From positions 1 to 64,000 of the forward strand of contig NZ_JAHYSR010000015.1 in the NCBI RefSeq assembly GCF_019431455.1: 64,000 bases of DNA, in the 5' to 3' direction. Made by a program: the position numbers and the translations under genes. Shown piece after piece: positions 8,415 to 20,227 of the stretch (the first letter of the stretch is position 1; each line of letters begins with the position of its first letter). The DNA comes from Paracoccus bogoriensis (GTDB lineage Bacteria > Pseudomonadota > Alphaproteobacteria > Rhodobacterales > Rhodobacteraceae). Under the pieces are notes generated by a model, which did no database searches, had not been told where the DNA came from, and saw nothing but the letters and a program-made list of their open reading frames with translations.

Positions 8415-9430
8415 TCCGCAGCCCCTTTCCGGCGCCTCCCAATGAGGGCGCAGCCATCGCGGTCGCCCCCGGCATCCTGTGGATGCGGCTGCCCCTGCCG
8501 ATGGCGCTGGATCACGTGAACGTCTATGCGCTGGAAGATGCCGAGGGCTGGACCATCGTCGATACCGGCATGGACAGTCGCCGCACGCGCGCCATCTGGG
8601 AAAGCCTGCTGGCGGGACCGCTGGCCGGGCGGCCGGTCACGCGGGTCATCGGCACGCATCACCATCCCGACCATATCGGCCTTGCGGGCTGGTTCCTGGC
8701 GCGCGGCGCGCGGCTGGCCATGAGCCGCACGGCATGGCTGATGGCGCGGATGCTGGTGCTGGACGAACAGGACCGCCCCACGCCCGAGGCGCTGGATTTC
8801 TGGCGCCGCGCCGGGATGCCCTCTGAGTTGCTCGCCCGGCGGGCGCGCGAACGGCCCTTCAACTTTGCCGATATCGTGCATCCGTTGCCCCCCGGCTATG
8901 CCCGCCTGACCGAGGGGCAGGTGCTGACCATCGGCGCGCGGCGCTGGCGGGTGGCGATGGGGCATGGCCATGCGCCCTGCCATGTCACGCTGTGGTCGCA
9001 GGACGATGCGGTCGTGATCGGGGGCGATCAGCTTCTGCCGGGCATCTCGCCCAATCTGGGGGTCTATCCGACCGAGCCCGAGGCCGACCCGGTCGGCGAA
9101 TGGCTGGAAAGCTGCGCGAGGCTGGCGACCCTTGCGCGCGACGACCAGTTGGTGCTGCCGGGCCACAAGCTGCCCTTCACCGGTCTGCCCTTTCGGCTGT
9201 CGCAACTGATCCAGAATCATCATGCGGCTCTGGACCGTCTGCGTGCCGCCCTGGCCGAGGCGCCTCGCAGCGCGGTGGATTGCTTCGACATCCTCTTTCG
9301 TCGCGGCATCGCCGAATCGGAATTCGGGCTGGCCCTGGTCGAGGCGGTGGCGCATCTGAACCACCTGGCCCGCGCCGAAGTGATCCGCCCCGTGGCCGAA
9401 AGCGACGGCGCGGTGCTGTGGGGGGCGTGA
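8411..9430 (+). CDS. MBL-fold metallo-hydrolase
   Basis: This 339-residue protein is a metallo-beta-lactamase-fold hydrolase. The zinc-binding motif THHHPDHIG is near residue 80, with the preceding strand [20 protein letters not shown]. Later metal ligands are supplied by [17 protein letters not shown] and [16 protein letters not shown], and an HKLPFTG segment follows. The C-terminal helical region matches the group often annotated as glyoxalase-II-like or thioesterase-like. The GTG start overlaps the TGA of the acyl-CoA dehydrogenase (GTGA), so the two are translationally coupled and may act on the same CoA-linked pathway. The substrate is not known. Confidence 0.85.
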   Translation: MIRSPFPAPPNEGAAIAVAPGILWMRLPLPMALDHVNVYALEDAEGWTIVDTGMDSRRTRAIWESLLAGPLAGRPVTRVIGTHHHPDHIGLAGWFLARGARLAMSRTAWLMARMLVLDEQDRPTPEALDFWRRAGMPSELLARRARERPFNFADIVHPLPPGYARLTEGQVLTIGARRWRVAMGHGHAPCHVTLWSQDDAVVIGGDQLLPGISPNLGVYPTEPEADPVGEWLESCARLATLARDDQLVLPGHKLPFTGLPFRLSQLIQNHHAALDRLRAALAEAPRSAVDCFDILFRRGIAESEFGLALVEAVAHLNHLARAEVIRPVAESDGAVLWGA

Positions 9431-9485
9431 CAGCTTTGTCCCGATGGTCTATCGGAAACCGAACGCTTGCAGGAGGACGACAGAC

Positions 9486-9638
9486 ATGGCCGATCTCGAC
9501 AACAAACCCGGCGCGACGCAGGGCACGATGGACCTGACCGAACACAAGAAAACCTTTGCCGGGTTTATCAAGGGTGTGACCTGGGTAACGATCCTGTCGC
9601 TGGTCGTGCTGATCTTCCTGGCTCTGGCGAATTCCTGA
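9486..9638 (+). CDS. ctaH: aa3-type cytochrome c oxidase subunit IV
   Basis: This is a 50-residue one-span membrane protein of cytochrome aa3 oxidase, as in Paracoccus denitrificans. The sequence has a short polar N-terminus, the conserved [20 protein letters not shown], then the rest of the membrane helix ending LALANS, the signature C-terminus of this family. It packs beside subunits I and III, and its role in catalysis is dispensable in the model species. GCAGGAGG lies 9-16 bases upstream of the ATG, a strong ribosome-binding site. The main oxidase genes are not in the window. Confidence 0.9.
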   Translation: MADLDNKPGATQGTMDLTEHKKTFAGFIKGVTWVTILSLVVLIFLALANS

Positions 9639-9651
9639 GGCGCGGGGTCTC

Positions 9652-10293
9652 ATGAAACGTCGTGCCTTTCTGGCCGCCGCGCTGCCGGCGGGGCTGGCCG
9701 CTTGCGGTGTCGAACATGTCTGGGCGACCGATGAGGAGGTGCGCCGCGCGCGCTATGTCTCGGATCAGCCGCCCTCGATCACGCTGCTGACCGTTATCGG
9801 CATCCCGCGCGGCGAAGGGGGACATTCGGCGCTGATGTTCAATGGCAGTCAGCGCGTGATCTATGATCCGGCGGGAAGCTGGCACCATCCACGCATCCCT
9901 GAACGCGGCGATGTTCTCTACGGGATCACCGACAATTTTCGGGCATTCTACATTGATTACCACGCCCGCTCGACCTATTGGGTGGCCGAGGATACGGTGC
10001 TGGTCCCGCGCGAGATTGCCGACCTGGGCATCCGCAGCGCCGAACAGAACGGCCCCGGGCGCCGCAGCTTCTGCGCGATCGAATGTGGCCGGGTGCTGCG
10101 TCGTGTCCCGGGCTTCGAGGGCGCACCGGTCGGCTTTTCGCCGCTGCGCCTGCGCCGGTGGTTCCTGACCCTGCCCAATGTCCAGACGCGCCGTCACTAT
10201 GACGGCGACCCGGCGAACAATCACGACGTGCTGATGCGCCAGCAGGACGGCACGATCATCGGCGCGATGGGTCCGGTTCAGGGCAGGATGTAA
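9652..10293 (+). CDS. Lipoprotein of unknown function, possible permuted papain-like fold
   Basis: This 213-residue protein starts MKRRAFLAAALPAGLAACGV, a lipoprotein signal with lipobox LAAC. I do not recognise a named family beyond conserved Rhodobacteraceae proteins. The mature part has GEGGHSALMFNGSQRVIYDP early and RRSFCAIECGRVLRRVPGFE later. A His followed by a downstream Cys is the order seen in circularly permuted NlpC/P60 and YiiX-like cysteine hydrolases, so a thiol hydrolase or acyltransferase activity is possible but unproven. It ends with a 16-bp overlap of the convergent azlD gene. It follows the oxidase subunit by 13 bp and may be co-transcribed. Confidence 0.6.
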   Translation: MKRRAFLAAALPAGLAACGVEHVWATDEEVRRARYVSDQPPSITLLTVIGIPRGEGGHSALMFNGSQRVIYDPAGSWHHPRIPERGDVLYGITDNFRAFYIDYHARSTYWVAEDTVLVPREIADLGIRSAEQNGPGRRSFCAIECGRVLRRVPGFEGAPVGFSPLRLRRWFLTLPNVQTRRHYDGDPANNHDVLMRQQDGTIIGAMGPVQGRM

Positions 10294-10604
10294 AGCAGCC
10301 CGAACAGCGTTCCGCCGCCTGCAAGAATGGCCAGCATGACGTTGCGGGTCAGCACCCCCACCCCCAGGGTCGCCAGGGCAGCAGCCATGCGGGCGGGGTC
10401 GGGCTGGCCGTCGGTCGCGGCGGGCCAGACGACCAGCGGCGCGACCAGAGCGGGCAGCACCGCAACCGGCGTGTAGCGCAGAAGCCGCAGCACCCAGCCT
10501 GCCATCACGCGCCCGCCAAGCGCGCCCAGAAAGGACCAGCGGATCAGATAGGTTCCCACCCCCAGAAGGATGATGACCGTCCAGATGTCCTGACCCGAGG
10601 TCAT
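10278..10604 (-). CDS. azlD: AzlD-family branched-chain amino acid exporter small subunit
   Basis: This is a 108-residue hydrophobic protein with about four membrane helices. The family core GVGTYLIRWSFLGALGGRVM and the LLRYTPVAVLPALVAPLVVW segment are clear. It pairs with AzlC to export branched-chain or other amino acids from the cytoplasm. The ATG at 10604 overlaps the azlC stop (ATGA type), so the subunits are translationally coupled. Its 3' end overlaps the convergent lipoprotein gene. Confidence 0.88.
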   Translation of the reverse strand: MTSGQDIWTVIILLGVGTYLIRWSFLGALGGRVMAGWVLRLLRYTPVAVLPALVAPLVVWPAATDGQPDPARMAAALATLGVGVLTRNVMLAILAGGGTLFGLLYILP

Positions 10605-11377
10605 GTGCGGCTCCTTTCGGTCAAGGTCTCGACAAGGGCGCCCGCGGCCATGCCAAGCGGCGCCGCGATCAGCAGCCCCAGCCCCGAGGGCAGCCCCGCC
10701 AGCAGCAGCGCGGCCAGCACCGCCACGAAGCAGGCCGCCAGATGCGCCGCCGTCCGCAGCATCGGCGCGATCATCGCGATGAAGGTGATGGGCATGGCGA
10801 AATCCAGCGCGATCTCTTCGGGGATGGCCTGGCCGATCGTCGCACCCAGCCAGCTTCCGATCATCCAGGGCAGGCAGAGGACGACCGCCGTTCCTGCAAA
10901 ATAGGCCAGACGCTGCTGCATCGAAAGGCCCGGATGGCGTTCGTAATGCTGGATGGCCAGCGCATAGGTCTGGTCGATCAGCACATAGGCCAGACCCGCC
11001 CGCTGCGCCGGGCTGGCCTGGCCCAGCCACGGCACCAGAGAGGCCGAATACATCGCCATCCGCAGGTTGACCGCCAATCCCGACAGGATCACGACGATGA
11101 CCGGGGCATTGTCCGACAGGAGCTGCACGGCGGTGAATTGCGACGCGCCTGCAAGGACCAGCACGGAAAAGCCCATGACCTGCGCCACGTCCATCCCGGC
11201 CTCCAGCGCGACCACACCGAACAGGATCGCGAAGGGCACGATCACGATCAGGAACGGCAGGGATTGCACGACCCCGTGCCAGAAGGCCTGACGCGGGCTG
11301 CGCGCCAGCGCCCGGGCCGAGACCGCGTCATGGGCGGCCTGCCGATGGCGCGGCCGTGGTTCGGGAGAAGGGGACAT
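10601..11377 (-). CDS. azlC: AzlC-family branched-chain amino acid exporter large subunit
   Basis: AzlC is the larger subunit of the AzlCD exporter. The protein is about 258 residues, with a charged N-terminal tail (about 28 residues) and then helices beginning FWHGVVQSLPFLIVIVPFAI. Family features include GFSVLVLAGASQFTAVQLLS, LAVNLRMAMYSASLVPWLGQ and YVLIDQTYALAI. I chose the ATG at 11377, preceded by AGCAGG; in-frame starts at 11401 and 11437 would add 8 or 20 residues. An inverted repeat GCAACG-TT-CGTTGC at 11403-11416 lies just upstream and may be an operator. Substrate range is not determined by the sequence. Confidence 0.85.
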   Translation of the reverse strand: MSPSPEPRPRHRQAAHDAVSARALARSPRQAFWHGVVQSLPFLIVIVPFAILFGVVALEAGMDVAQVMGFSVLVLAGASQFTAVQLLSDNAPVIVVILSGLAVNLRMAMYSASLVPWLGQASPAQRAGLAYVLIDQTYALAIQHYERHPGLSMQQRLAYFAGTAVVLCLPWMIGSWLGATIGQAIPEEIALDFAMPITFIAMIAPMLRTAAHLAACFVAVLAALLLAGLPSGLGLLIAAPLGMAAGALVETLTERSRT

Positions 11378-11402
11378 CCTGCTTTCGCCTGTCAGCGTCA
11401 TC

Positions 11403-11416
11403 GCAACGTTCGTTGC
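11403..11416. promoter_or_regulatory. Inverted repeat upstream of azlCD
   Basis: GCAACG (11403-11408), TT, CGTTGC (11411-11416) is a perfect 6-bp inverted repeat 26-39 bases upstream of the chosen azlC start. AzlCD operons are often controlled by a linked Lrp-type regulator, but none is adjacent here. An operator role is inference only. Confidence 0.35.
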
Positions 11417-11446
11417 ACGATGCGCAAGACTTGGCAAGCCGCCGGA

Positions 11447-12379
11447 TCAGCCGAAGCTGCCCGTCGCCCGCCCCAGCAGCATGAAGGCCCGTCCCGAACG
11501 GCTGTCGCCCAGCACTGCGATCTGCAAATCGTCCAGTTCTGGCACCAGCCGGGTCAGAAGCCCATCGAAATGGCGCAGGAAATGGTGGGCAGCGTCGCGG
11601 AACACCTCGTCCTCGCGCAGCATGGACGCGGCGGTCTGCAAGGCGTCGGGATCGTCGATCCCGCCAAGGGCGGCGACGGCACTGCCGCGTTGGCCCTCGG
11701 CAAAGCGGCGCCAGGCGGCAGCGGGGGGCGGAGCAGGGGGCAGCATGTCCATATAGATGTCACGCCCCGCCAGCAGCGTGACCACATCCTGCGCGGCGCG
11801 AATGACGCGGGAATTGTCCTGATCGCGCAACGCGGCGCGCAGGGCCTCGATTGCCTCGTGGTCGTCGGGGCCGTCAGGAAAGTTCAACGCCCGGATCAGC
11901 GTGCCTGCATCGACCGGCTGCGAGGGGGGCGCCTCAAAGCGCATCGCCGCCTGTCGCTGGTCTCCGGCCGGGCGCGGGCGGGGCCGCGGTTGCGCCTGTG
12001 TGGGTTCGGGCCGCGCCTCGGGCTGCGCTTTGGCCCGCGCCTCGGGCTGTGCTTCGGGCTGCGGCTGGGGTGTGGGCGCGCCGCGCAGGTCGGGCCGAAT
12101 CGCATCAAGTTGGCGGCGCAGTTCCGCGGCCTCGGCACGCAGCAGGGCCAGCGCGCGCGCCATCGCAACGCCCATCCAGACCAACACCAGGGGCAGCACG
12201 ACACCAAAGGCCGAAACCAGCCGCGTCACACCGCCCCGTTGCGCTTCGGCCGGAGGTCCGAGCAGCCAGAACAGCAGAACCAGCAGCAGCCAGACACCCG
12301 ACAGCGCAAGGCCCAGTCCGGTCAGCGCATCGCGGCGCGCAAGGCTGGCAAGTCTGGCGGCCAGGGTCATGCGGGTCAC
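11447..12379 (-). CDS. Two-span membrane protein of unknown function
   Basis: This 310-residue protein is not one I can name. Two membrane helices lie near the N-terminus ([19 protein letters not shown] and the segment ending [18 protein letters not shown]), followed by a short coiled coil ([16 protein letters not shown]). A low-complexity linker of Pro/Glu/Ala/Gln repeats spans about residues 95-140, and a helical C-terminal domain with [20 protein letters not shown] and [20 protein letters not shown] follows. It is probably anchored in the inner membrane with the C-terminal domain in the cytoplasm. Its start overlaps the greA stop by 4 bp, so it is co-transcribed with greA. Confidence 0.65.
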   Translation of the reverse strand: MTRMTLAARLASLARRDALTGLGLALSGVWLLLVLLFWLLGPPAEAQRGGVTRLVSAFGVVLPLVLVWMGVAMARALALLRAEAAELRRQLDAIRPDLRGAPTPQPQPEAQPEARAKAQPEARPEPTQAQPRPRPRPAGDQRQAAMRFEAPPSQPVDAGTLIRALNFPDGPDDHEAIEALRAALRDQDNSRVIRAAQDVVTLLAGRDIYMDMLPPAPPPAAAWRRFAEGQRGSAVAALGGIDDPDALQTAASMLREDEVFRDAAHHFLRHFDGLLTRLVPELDDLQIAVLGDSRSGRAFMLLGRATGSFG

Positions 12380-12846
12380 TCGTAGCGGATGCGGAGGATC
12401 TCGTAGCTGCGCTGGCCGCCGGGCGTGGTGACCTCGACGCTGTCGCCCTCGTCCTTGCCGATCAGTGCACGCGCCAAGGGCGAACGGACGTTCAGCAGGC
12501 CGCGTTCGATATCGGCCTCGGCCTCGCCCACGATCTGATAGCTGCGCTCCTCCTCGGTATCCTCGTCGATCAGATCGACGGTGGCGCCGAACTTGACGCT
12601 GCCCGACAGTTTCGCGGGGTCGATGACCTCGGCACGGGACAGGATCGATTCGAGTTCCTTGATGCGCCCTTCGATGAAGCCCTGCTTTTCCCGCGCGGCG
12701 TGGTATTCGGCGTTCTCGGACAGATCGCCGTGCTCGCGCGCCTCGGCGATGGCACGGATGATGGCGGGACGTTCCCTGGATTTCAGTTCGCCCAGTTCGG
12801 CTTCCAGCGTCTGAAAGCCCCTGCGGGTCATCGGTATCTTGTCCAT
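12376..12846 (-). CDS. greA: Transcription elongation factor GreA
   Basis: GreA rescues backtracked RNA polymerase by stimulating transcript cleavage through the secondary channel. The 156 residues fit the family: an N-terminal coiled coil ([20 protein letters not shown]) with the acidic tip [20 protein letters not shown] that carries the catalytic acidic pair, and a C-terminal FKBP-like domain with [20 protein letters not shown] and [18 protein letters not shown]. It is divergent from the ETF-QO gene. A hairpin-forming sequence at 12917-12942 lies in its leader region. Confidence 0.95.
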   Translation of the reverse strand: MDKIPMTRRGFQTLEAELGELKSRERPAIIRAIAEAREHGDLSENAEYHAAREKQGFIEGRIKELESILSRAEVIDPAKLSGSVKFGATVDLIDEDTEEERSYQIVGEAEADIERGLLNVRSPLARALIGKDEGDSVEVTTPGGQRSYEILRIRYE

Positions 12847-12916
12847 CGCTGCCCTGTCCTTTTGCGGGATGCGCCCCTTGCGGGTTCTGGTGTCATTCGG
12901 GCTTCAAGCCAACGCC

Positions 12917-12942
12917 CCCGCCATCTGGATGGCAGGGGCGCT
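12917..12942 (-). other. GC-rich hairpin in the greA upstream region
   Basis: GCCCCCGCCAT and ATGGCAGGGGC flank a 4-nt CTGG loop, with one internal mismatch. It lies about 70-95 bases upstream of the greA start in the divergent gap to ETF-QO. It could be a leftover terminator of a gene that once preceded greA, or a leader structure. There is no T-run. The rest of the 261-bp gap shows no gene. Confidence 0.4.
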
Positions 12943-13107
12943 GACCCGATTTGCCATATCGTGACCCCAAATTCCGCGCCAATGCAAGACTGTGCCCGTG
13001 CAAGCGCGCCGATTTCGGCCGATTTCGTCCCCGCGTCACGATTGCCCCGCGCGGGCTTGCGTATTACCTGTGTGACAAGCCAGACGCCAAGGGGAGGTTG
13101 CCAGCGC

Positions 13108-14763
<1,656 letters not shown>

Positions 14764-14850
14764 TGCAGGATCGGGGGGCGAGGCGTTGCGATACCCCTGG
14801 CCCAGGGCTAGGCTGGAACAAACGCCATTGTGATTTCCGAAGGCTCGTTT

Positions 14851-16647
14851 GTGACCCAGAGACCTGCACGCCGCCCGTGGATTGCCGCCGCGCTTCTGGC
14901 CCTGATGGCGGGGCCAACCCTGGCGGATGACGCGCCCGCCCCCGCAACTGCGCCGATGATGCGCGGGCTGGCCGGCCCCTATCTGGCCGCCCGCATGGCC
15001 ACGGTCGAAAACGATTTTCTGGCCGCCGCCCGCTATTACGCACGGGCCTTGGCGCAGGATCCGTCGGACCCCTATCTGCAGGACAGCGCGCTGGTGGCCC
15101 TTGCCTCGGCGGGGCAGGTGGACCGCGCGGTCGCCTATGCCGAAACCATGCTGACCGAGGCAGGCGGTGGCACCGAATTCGCCACCCTGATGCGGCGCAG
15201 CCAGCTGATCCGCGAGGGGAATTGGGACGCACTGCTGGCCTATCTGGACGAGCGCCACGGCACCGACATGCCGATCTCAGAAGATCTGATGGACGGCACG
15301 ATCCGGGCCTGGGCGCTTCTGGGGGCCGGCCGCGCCTCGGATTCGCTGGAGGCGTTTCGCCAGATGGCGGCCGACGCAAGCATCGCGCCGGTGGTGAACT
15401 ATCACCTGGCGCTGGCCCTGGCGCTGGTCGGCGATTACGAGGGCGCCGATGCCATGCTGGACCAGGCCGACGCCAGCGGCCACCTGCTGGGCCTGACCGC
15501 CCGCGCGCAGATCCTGGCGCAGCTGGATCGGCGCGACGAGGCGGTCGAGATGCTGGACGCCCTTCCGGGACTGGAGGCCGAGCCGCAACTGATGGCCTTG
15601 CGCGCCGCGCTGATCGCCGGCGAGCCCGTCGCCTTTGACGTGGTGACGGGCCCCGCCGACGGGATCGCGCAGCTTTTCCTGGCCTTTGCCTCGGCCCTGT
15701 CGGGCGGGCCGGACCCCGAGCCTCTGTCACTGATCCATGCGCGGCTGGCCGTCTGGCTGCAACCCGAGAATACCGAGGCGCGCCTGCTGGTCGCCCAGCT
15801 TCTGCAGGAACGTCAGCAATTCGATCTGGCCGAGGAGGAATACGAGGCCGTGCGTGCCCAGGGCCAGGTCCGCCCGGTGGCCGAATTGTCGCGCATCGAC
15901 GCGCTGTCGCGGGGCGGGCGACGAGCCGAGGCCGAAAAGGCGGCCCTGGCACTGACCGCGGCCTATCCTGATCTGGCGCAGGCCTGGGTCGCGCTTGGCG
16001 ATGTGCTGCGGATGCAGGAAAAACACGCGATGGCCGTCCCCGCCTATGACAAGGCGCTGTCGCTTCTGGCCGATGCGCCGCCTCAGGCGCGGTGGTTCCC
16101 GCTTTATGCCCGCGGCATCGCGCTGGAACGGTCGGGCCAGTTCGACCGGGCCGAGGCCGATCTTCTGGCCGCCATCGAGATCCGCGACGACAATGCCAGC
16201 CTGCTGAACTACCTCGGCTATTCCTGGATCGACCGGAACATCCAGCTTGAACGCGGCCTCGACCTGATCAAGCGCGCGGTCGAATTGTCGCCTGATGACG
16301 GTTATATCCTCGATTCCCTGGGCTGGGCCTATTTCCGGCTGGGCCGCTACGAAGACGCGGTCGCCCCGATGGAGCGTGCGATCGCCACGATGGCCGCGGA
16401 CCCGCTGGTGAACGACCATCTGGGCGACATCTACTGGATGGTGGGTCGTGAGCGCGAGGCACAGATCCAGTGGAAACGCGCGCTGTCGCTGGAACCGACC
16501 GAAAGCGGCGAGGTCGATCCCGCCCGGATCCGCGACAAGCTGGAGAGGGGGCTGGATGCGGTGATGGCCGACGAAGCCGCCCTGACCAAGGGACGCACCC
16601 CGCCCGGTCCGCAAAACGTCGCCGACACGTCCGAAGCCGCAGAATGA
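14851..16647 (+). CDS. Exported TPR-repeat protein
   Basis: This protein is about 598 residues with an N-terminal signal peptide ([20 protein letters not shown]). The rest is built of tetratricopeptide-like helices: N-terminal units such as [20 protein letters not shown] and clear C-terminal TPRs ([60 protein letters not shown]). Such repeats bind protein partners, so it probably scaffolds something in the periplasm. I chose the GTG at 14851 because GAAGG precedes it by 7 bases; GTG 14830 is an alternative. It overlaps ispE by ATGA coupling, a neighbour pair known in Rhodobacteraceae. No specific function is known. Confidence 0.75.
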   Translation: MTQRPARRPWIAAALLALMAGPTLADDAPAPATAPMMRGLAGPYLAARMATVENDFLAAARYYARALAQDPSDPYLQDSALVALASAGQVDRAVAYAETMLTEAGGGTEFATLMRRSQLIREGNWDALLAYLDERHGTDMPISEDLMDGTIRAWALLGAGRASDSLEAFRQMAADASIAPVVNYHLALALALVGDYEGADAMLDQADASGHLLGLTARAQILAQLDRRDEAVEMLDALPGLEAEPQLMALRAALIAGEPVAFDVVTGPADGIAQLFLAFASALSGGPDPEPLSLIHARLAVWLQPENTEARLLVAQLLQERQQFDLAEEEYEAVRAQGQVRPVAELSRIDALSRGGRRAEAEKAALALTAAYPDLAQAWVALGDVLRMQEKHAMAVPAYDKALSLLADAPPQARWFPLYARGIALERSGQFDRAEADLLAAIEIRDDNASLLNYLGYSWIDRNIQLERGLDLIKRAVELSPDDGYILDSLGWAYFRLGRYEDAVAPMERAIATMAADPLVNDHLGDIYWMVGREREAQIQWKRALSLEPTESGEVDPARIRDKLERGLDAVMADEAALTKGRTPPGPQNVADTSEAAE

Positions 16648-17480
16648 CCACGGCGTTGACGCTGGTCGAAGAGGCTCCGGCCAAGCTGAACCTGGCGCTG
16701 CATGTCACGGGCAGGCGTGCGGACGGCTATCATCTGCTGGATTCGCTGGTCTGCTTTGCGGCAATGGGCGACCGGATCGAACTGGCGCCCGGCCCGCTGT
16801 CGCTGGCGATCGACGGCCCCTTTTCGGCCGGGCTGGCGGTGTCGGGCGATAATCTTTGCCTGCGCGCCGCAAGGCTGGCGGGGGCAGAGGCTGCGATCCG
16901 GCTGACCAAGAACCTGCCTGTGTCCTCGGGGATCGGGGGCGGGTCGGCGGATGCGGCGGCGGTGCTGCGCGGGCTTGCGCGGATGGGCCATCCGTTGCCC
17001 GCGCAACCTCAGGCGCTTGGTGCGGATGTGCCGGTCTGCCTGGCCTCGGAGACGGCGCGAATGCAGGGGATTGGCGAGGTCTTGTCGCCGGTGCCGCCGC
17101 TGCCACGTTTCTGGATGGTGCTGGTCAATCCCGGCGTCGCCCTGTCCACGCCGCAGGTCTTTGCAGCGCTGGAGCGGCGCGACAACCCGGCGCTGCCGCC
17201 CTTGCCGCGCCTGCACGATCTGGCGGCGCTGACCGGCTGGCTGGCGCTGACGCGCAACGATCTGCAACCGCCCGCGATTGCCTGCGCGCCCGTCATCGCC
17301 TCGGTGCTGGACGCGCTGCGGTCCGAGGGCGCGGCCTTTGCGCGGATGTCGGGATCGGGGGCGACCTGTTTCGGGCTGTTCGACGTGGCCGGGCGGGCGC
17401 AGGCGGCGGCTGCGTCACTCGCGCGCCACGGCTGGTGGTCGGTCGCGACGGAACTGGCATCCCCTGCCGCGCGCCGCTAA
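16644..17480 (+). CDS. ispE: 4-diphosphocytidyl-2-C-methyl-D-erythritol kinase
   Basis: IspE phosphorylates CDP-methylerythritol in the MEP pathway to isoprenoids. The 278 residues contain the GHMP-kinase features: an N-terminal [20 protein letters not shown], the ATP-binding glycine motif [20 protein letters not shown] near residue 100, [20 protein letters not shown], and the C-terminal [16 protein letters not shown]. All key motifs are intact. The start overlaps the TPR gene stop. The next gene, pdxJ, begins 28 bp downstream on the same strand. Confidence 0.95.
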   Translation: MTTALTLVEEAPAKLNLALHVTGRRADGYHLLDSLVCFAAMGDRIELAPGPLSLAIDGPFSAGLAVSGDNLCLRAARLAGAEAAIRLTKNLPVSSGIGGGSADAAAVLRGLARMGHPLPAQPQALGADVPVCLASETARMQGIGEVLSPVPPLPRFWMVLVNPGVALSTPQVFAALERRDNPALPPLPRLHDLAALTGWLALTRNDLQPPAIACAPVIASVLDALRSEGAAFARMSGSGATCFGLFDVAGRAQAAAASLARHGWWSVATELASPAARR

Positions 17481-17508
17481 TGTGCCGCTGAACTCTCAGG
17501 AGGATGAC

Positions 17509-18246
17509 ATGCTGCGCCTTGGCGTCAATATCGACCACGTCGCCACGATCCGCAACGCGCGAGGCACGCCTTGGCCCGACCCTCTGCGGGCCGCGCTGCT
17601 GGCGCAATCGGCGGGCGCCGACGGCATCACCGCCCATCTGCGCGAGGATCGCCGCCATATCGGTGATGCCGATATCGAGGCTCTGATCGAGGCGCTGACC
17701 TTGCCGCTGAACCTGGAGATGGCTGCCACTGCCGAAATGCAGGCCATCGCGCTGCGCCACCGCCCGCACGCCGTCTGCATCGTCCCCGAACGCCGCGAAG
17801 AGCGCACGACCGAAGGCGGTCTGGACGTTGCCGGAAACCAGGCGATGCTGGCCGATTTCATCGCGCCCCTGCGCGAGGCGGGCTGCCGCGTGTCGCTGTT
17901 CATCGGCCACCAGCCTGCCCAGATCGAGGCGGCCGTCCGCATCGGCGCCGCCGTGGTCGAGTTGCATACCGGCGCCTATTGCGATCTGGACACCGAAGGC
18001 CGCCACGCCGAACGTGACGCCGAACTGGACGCCCTGCGCGAGGGCGCGCGTCTGGCCCACAGCCTGGGGCTGGAGGTCCATGCGGGCCACGGCCTGACCT
18101 ATGACACGGTTGGTCCCATCGCTGCGATCCCGGAACTGGCGGAATTGAATATCGGGCATTTCCTGATCTCGGAATCGGTGTTCCTGGGCCTTGACGGTGC
18201 GATCCGCGAGATGCGCGCGCGCATGGATGCGGCCCGCGCGGCATGA
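17509..18246 (+). CDS. pdxJ: Pyridoxine 5'-phosphate synthase
   Basis: PdxJ condenses 1-deoxyxylulose 5-phosphate with 3-amino-2-oxopropyl phosphate to make pyridoxine phosphate in the DXP-dependent vitamin B6 route. The 245 residues form a TIM barrel with [20 protein letters not shown] at the start, [59 protein letters not shown] and a late [28 protein letters not shown] precedes the ATG. The stop overlaps the acpS start (ATGA), beginning a tight operon with acpS, lepB, rnc and era. Confidence 0.95.
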   Translation: MLRLGVNIDHVATIRNARGTPWPDPLRAALLAQSAGADGITAHLREDRRHIGDADIEALIEALTLPLNLEMAATAEMQAIALRHRPHAVCIVPERREERTTEGGLDVAGNQAMLADFIAPLREAGCRVSLFIGHQPAQIEAAVRIGAAVVELHTGAYCDLDTEGRHAERDAELDALREGARLAHSLGLEVHAGHGLTYDTVGPIAAIPELAELNIGHFLISESVFLGLDGAIREMRARMDAARAA

Positions 18247-18698
18247 TCCTGGGCATCGGCACGGATCTGGCCAATATCGACCGTATCCAGAACACGCTGG
18301 ACCGGTTCGGCGACCGCTTCCTCAACCGCGTCTTTACCGAACGCGAATTGTCGCGCGCCACCGCTCGCGCGCATGAGGCCGCGACACTGGCCAAGCGTTG
18401 GGCTGCGAAAGAGGCCTGTTCCAAGGCGCTTGGCACGGGGCTGACCATGGGTATTTCCTGGCGCGACATGGCGGTGTCGAACCTGCGGACTGGCCAGCCG
18501 GTAATGGAACTGACCGGATGGGCCGCCGATCGCCTGGCCGAGATGACGCCCCCCGGCCACCGCGCCATCATCCATGTCACTCTGACCGACGATCACCCCT
18601 GGGCGCAGGCCTTCGTTGTCATCGAGGCTCGCCCTGACCCCGACGCCAGCCCCGAGAGCCCGGCCACGCTTGACTTTCGCCCCGTCGCGGGACCATGA
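18243..18698 (+). CDS. acpS: Holo-[acyl-carrier-protein] synthase
   Basis: AcpS transfers the phosphopantetheine arm of CoA to acyl carrier protein. The 151 residues carry the two family motifs: [20 protein letters not shown] at the start (Asp for Mg binding) and [20 protein letters not shown] near residue 50 (Glu and Lys of the active site). It is slightly longer than usual because of a C-terminal tail ([20 protein letters not shown]). It sits between pdxJ and lepB in the operon. Confidence 0.93.
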   Translation: MILGIGTDLANIDRIQNTLDRFGDRFLNRVFTERELSRATARAHEAATLAKRWAAKEACSKALGTGLTMGISWRDMAVSNLRTGQPVMELTGWAADRLAEMTPPGHRAIIHVTLTDDHPWAQAFVVIEARPDPDASPESPATLDFRPVAGP

Positions 18699-18749
18699 AC
18701 ACCCCCACGCGGCCGCGCGCCGCCCGGCATCACGAAGGAAACACAGCGA

Positions 18750-19541
18750 ATGGCAAGCAAGGCAGGCGCCAGGAAGGAAGGCATCTGGGAGACGGTCAGG
18801 ACCATCTTCTGGGCGCTGGTGATCGCGGGCATCTTCCGCACGCTGTTCTTCCAGCCCTTCTGGATCCCTTCGGGCAGCATGAAGGACACGTTGCTGATCG
18901 GTGACTTCCTGTTCGTCAACAAGATGGCCTATGGCTATTCGGCACATTCCTGCCCCTTCTCGATGTGCCCAATCACCGGCCGCATCCTCGAACGCGCGCC
19001 TGAACGCGGCGATGTCGCGGTGTTCCGCCATCCGACCCGCAATGTGGACTTCATCAAGCGTGTGATCGGCCTGCCCGGAGACACGGTGCAGATGCGCGGC
19101 GGCCGTCTGTGGCTGAACGGTGAGCCGGTGCCCACAACCCCGGCCGGCCAGTTCGTCGAGATCAAGGAGCAGCAAGGGCCGCAGGGCCTGATTCCGCGTT
19201 GTGTCAATGACCCGGTCGGCGCAGGCGGACAATGCGTCAAGGAACGTTTCATCGAAACGCTGCCCGGCGGGCGCAGCCATTCGATCCTGAACATCACCGA
19301 TGGCTGGGTCGCCGACGACACGCCGACCTTCACCGTGCCCGAAGGCCATTATTTCTTCATGGGCGACAACCGCGACAATTCAGAGGATTCGCGCTTTCCG
19401 GCCGAAATCGGCGGACTGGGCTTCGTCCCGGCAGAGTTCCTGATCGGGCGCGCTGACCGGATCATGTTCTCGTCGGCGGGCCGGTCGCTGCTGTTCTTCT
19501 GGACCTGGCGTTCGGACCGCTTCTTCAAGGCGATCGAGTGA
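18750..19541 (+). CDS. lepB: Signal peptidase I
   Basis: Signal peptidase I cuts signal peptides from exported proteins at the outer face of the inner membrane. The 263 residues begin with one membrane anchor ([20 protein letters not shown]) and then box B with the catalytic serine, [20 protein letters not shown]. The catalytic lysine is in [20 protein letters not shown], and box E is [14 protein letters not shown]. The ATG at 18750 follows AAGGAAACACAGCG. It overlaps rnc at its end (GTGA), so the two are coupled as in many bacteria. Confidence 0.95.
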   Translation: MASKAGARKEGIWETVRTIFWALVIAGIFRTLFFQPFWIPSGSMKDTLLIGDFLFVNKMAYGYSAHSCPFSMCPITGRILERAPERGDVAVFRHPTRNVDFIKRVIGLPGDTVQMRGGRLWLNGEPVPTTPAGQFVEIKEQQGPQGLIPRCVNDPVGAGGQCVKERFIETLPGGRSHSILNITDGWVADDTPTFTVPEGHYFFMGDNRDNSEDSRFPAEIGGLGFVPAEFLIGRADRIMFSSAGRSLLFFWTWRSDRFFKAIE

Positions 19542-20227
19542 CGCCTTCCGCCGAAATCCGGGCCTTCATGGCCCGGCTGGGCCACGAATTCGCCCGGCCC
19601 GAATTGCTGCTGCGCGCGCTGACGCATGGCTCGATCGCCAGCGCGACAAGGCCCGACAATCAGCGTCTGGAATTTCTGGGCGACCGGGTTCTGGGGCTGG
19701 TGATTGCCGATGCGCTCTATCATTCGGACCGCAAGGCCAGCGAAGGACAGCTTGCGCCGCGCTACAATGCGCTGGTGCGCGGCGAAACCTGCGCCGACAT
19801 TGCCCGCCAGATCGGTCTGGGCGAGGTTCTGAAGCTCGGCCGCTCCGAGATGCTGTCGGGCGGCCGCCGCAAGGAGGCGCTGCTGGCCGACGCGATGGAG
19901 GCGGTTCTGGCCGCGATCTATCTGGATGCCGGACTTGATGTGGCGCGGCGGATCATCCTGACGCTCTGGGCGGACCGGCTGGACAGCGTGGCCGATGATG
20001 CCCGCGATGCCAAGACCGCGCTGCAGGAATGGGCGCAGGCGCAGGGTATGCCGCCGCCCAGCTATGAAGAGACCGAGCGTAGCGGACCCGATCATGCGCC
20101 GGTTTTCCTGATCACCGTGCGCCTGGCCGACGGACGCAAGGCCCAGGCGCGCGGCGCGGGCACGAAACGCAGCATCGAACAGGCCGCCGCCCGCGCCCTG
20201 CTTGACCGGCTGGAGACATCGACATGA
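19538..20227 (+). CDS. rnc: Ribonuclease III
   Basis: RNase III cleaves double-stranded RNA in rRNA processing and regulation. The 229 residues have the signature [20 protein letters not shown] near residue 45, the second acidic motif [20 protein letters not shown] near 110, and a C-terminal double-stranded RNA-binding domain ([20 protein letters not shown] to the final [18 protein letters not shown]). The first signature residue is Gln where Glu is also common, which is an ordinary variation. It is embedded between lepB and era with overlaps at both ends. Confidence 0.95.
   Translation: MTPSAEIRAFMARLGHEFARPELLLRALTHGSIASATRPDNQRLEFLGDRVLGLVIADALYHSDRKASEGQLAPRYNALVRGETCADIARQIGLGEVLKLGRSEMLSGGRRKEALLADAMEAVLAAIYLDAGLDVARRIILTLWADRLDSVADDARDAKTALQEWAQAQGMPPPSYEETERSGPDHAPVFLITVRLADGRKAQARGAGTKRSIEQAAARALLDRLETST

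Noticed and set aside
11851-13107. N-terminal extension of the ETF-QO frame by over 400 codons
   Set aside because: The extension is antisense to the membrane protein and greA. The ATG at 13108 has a good ribosome-binding site and gives the family N-terminus.
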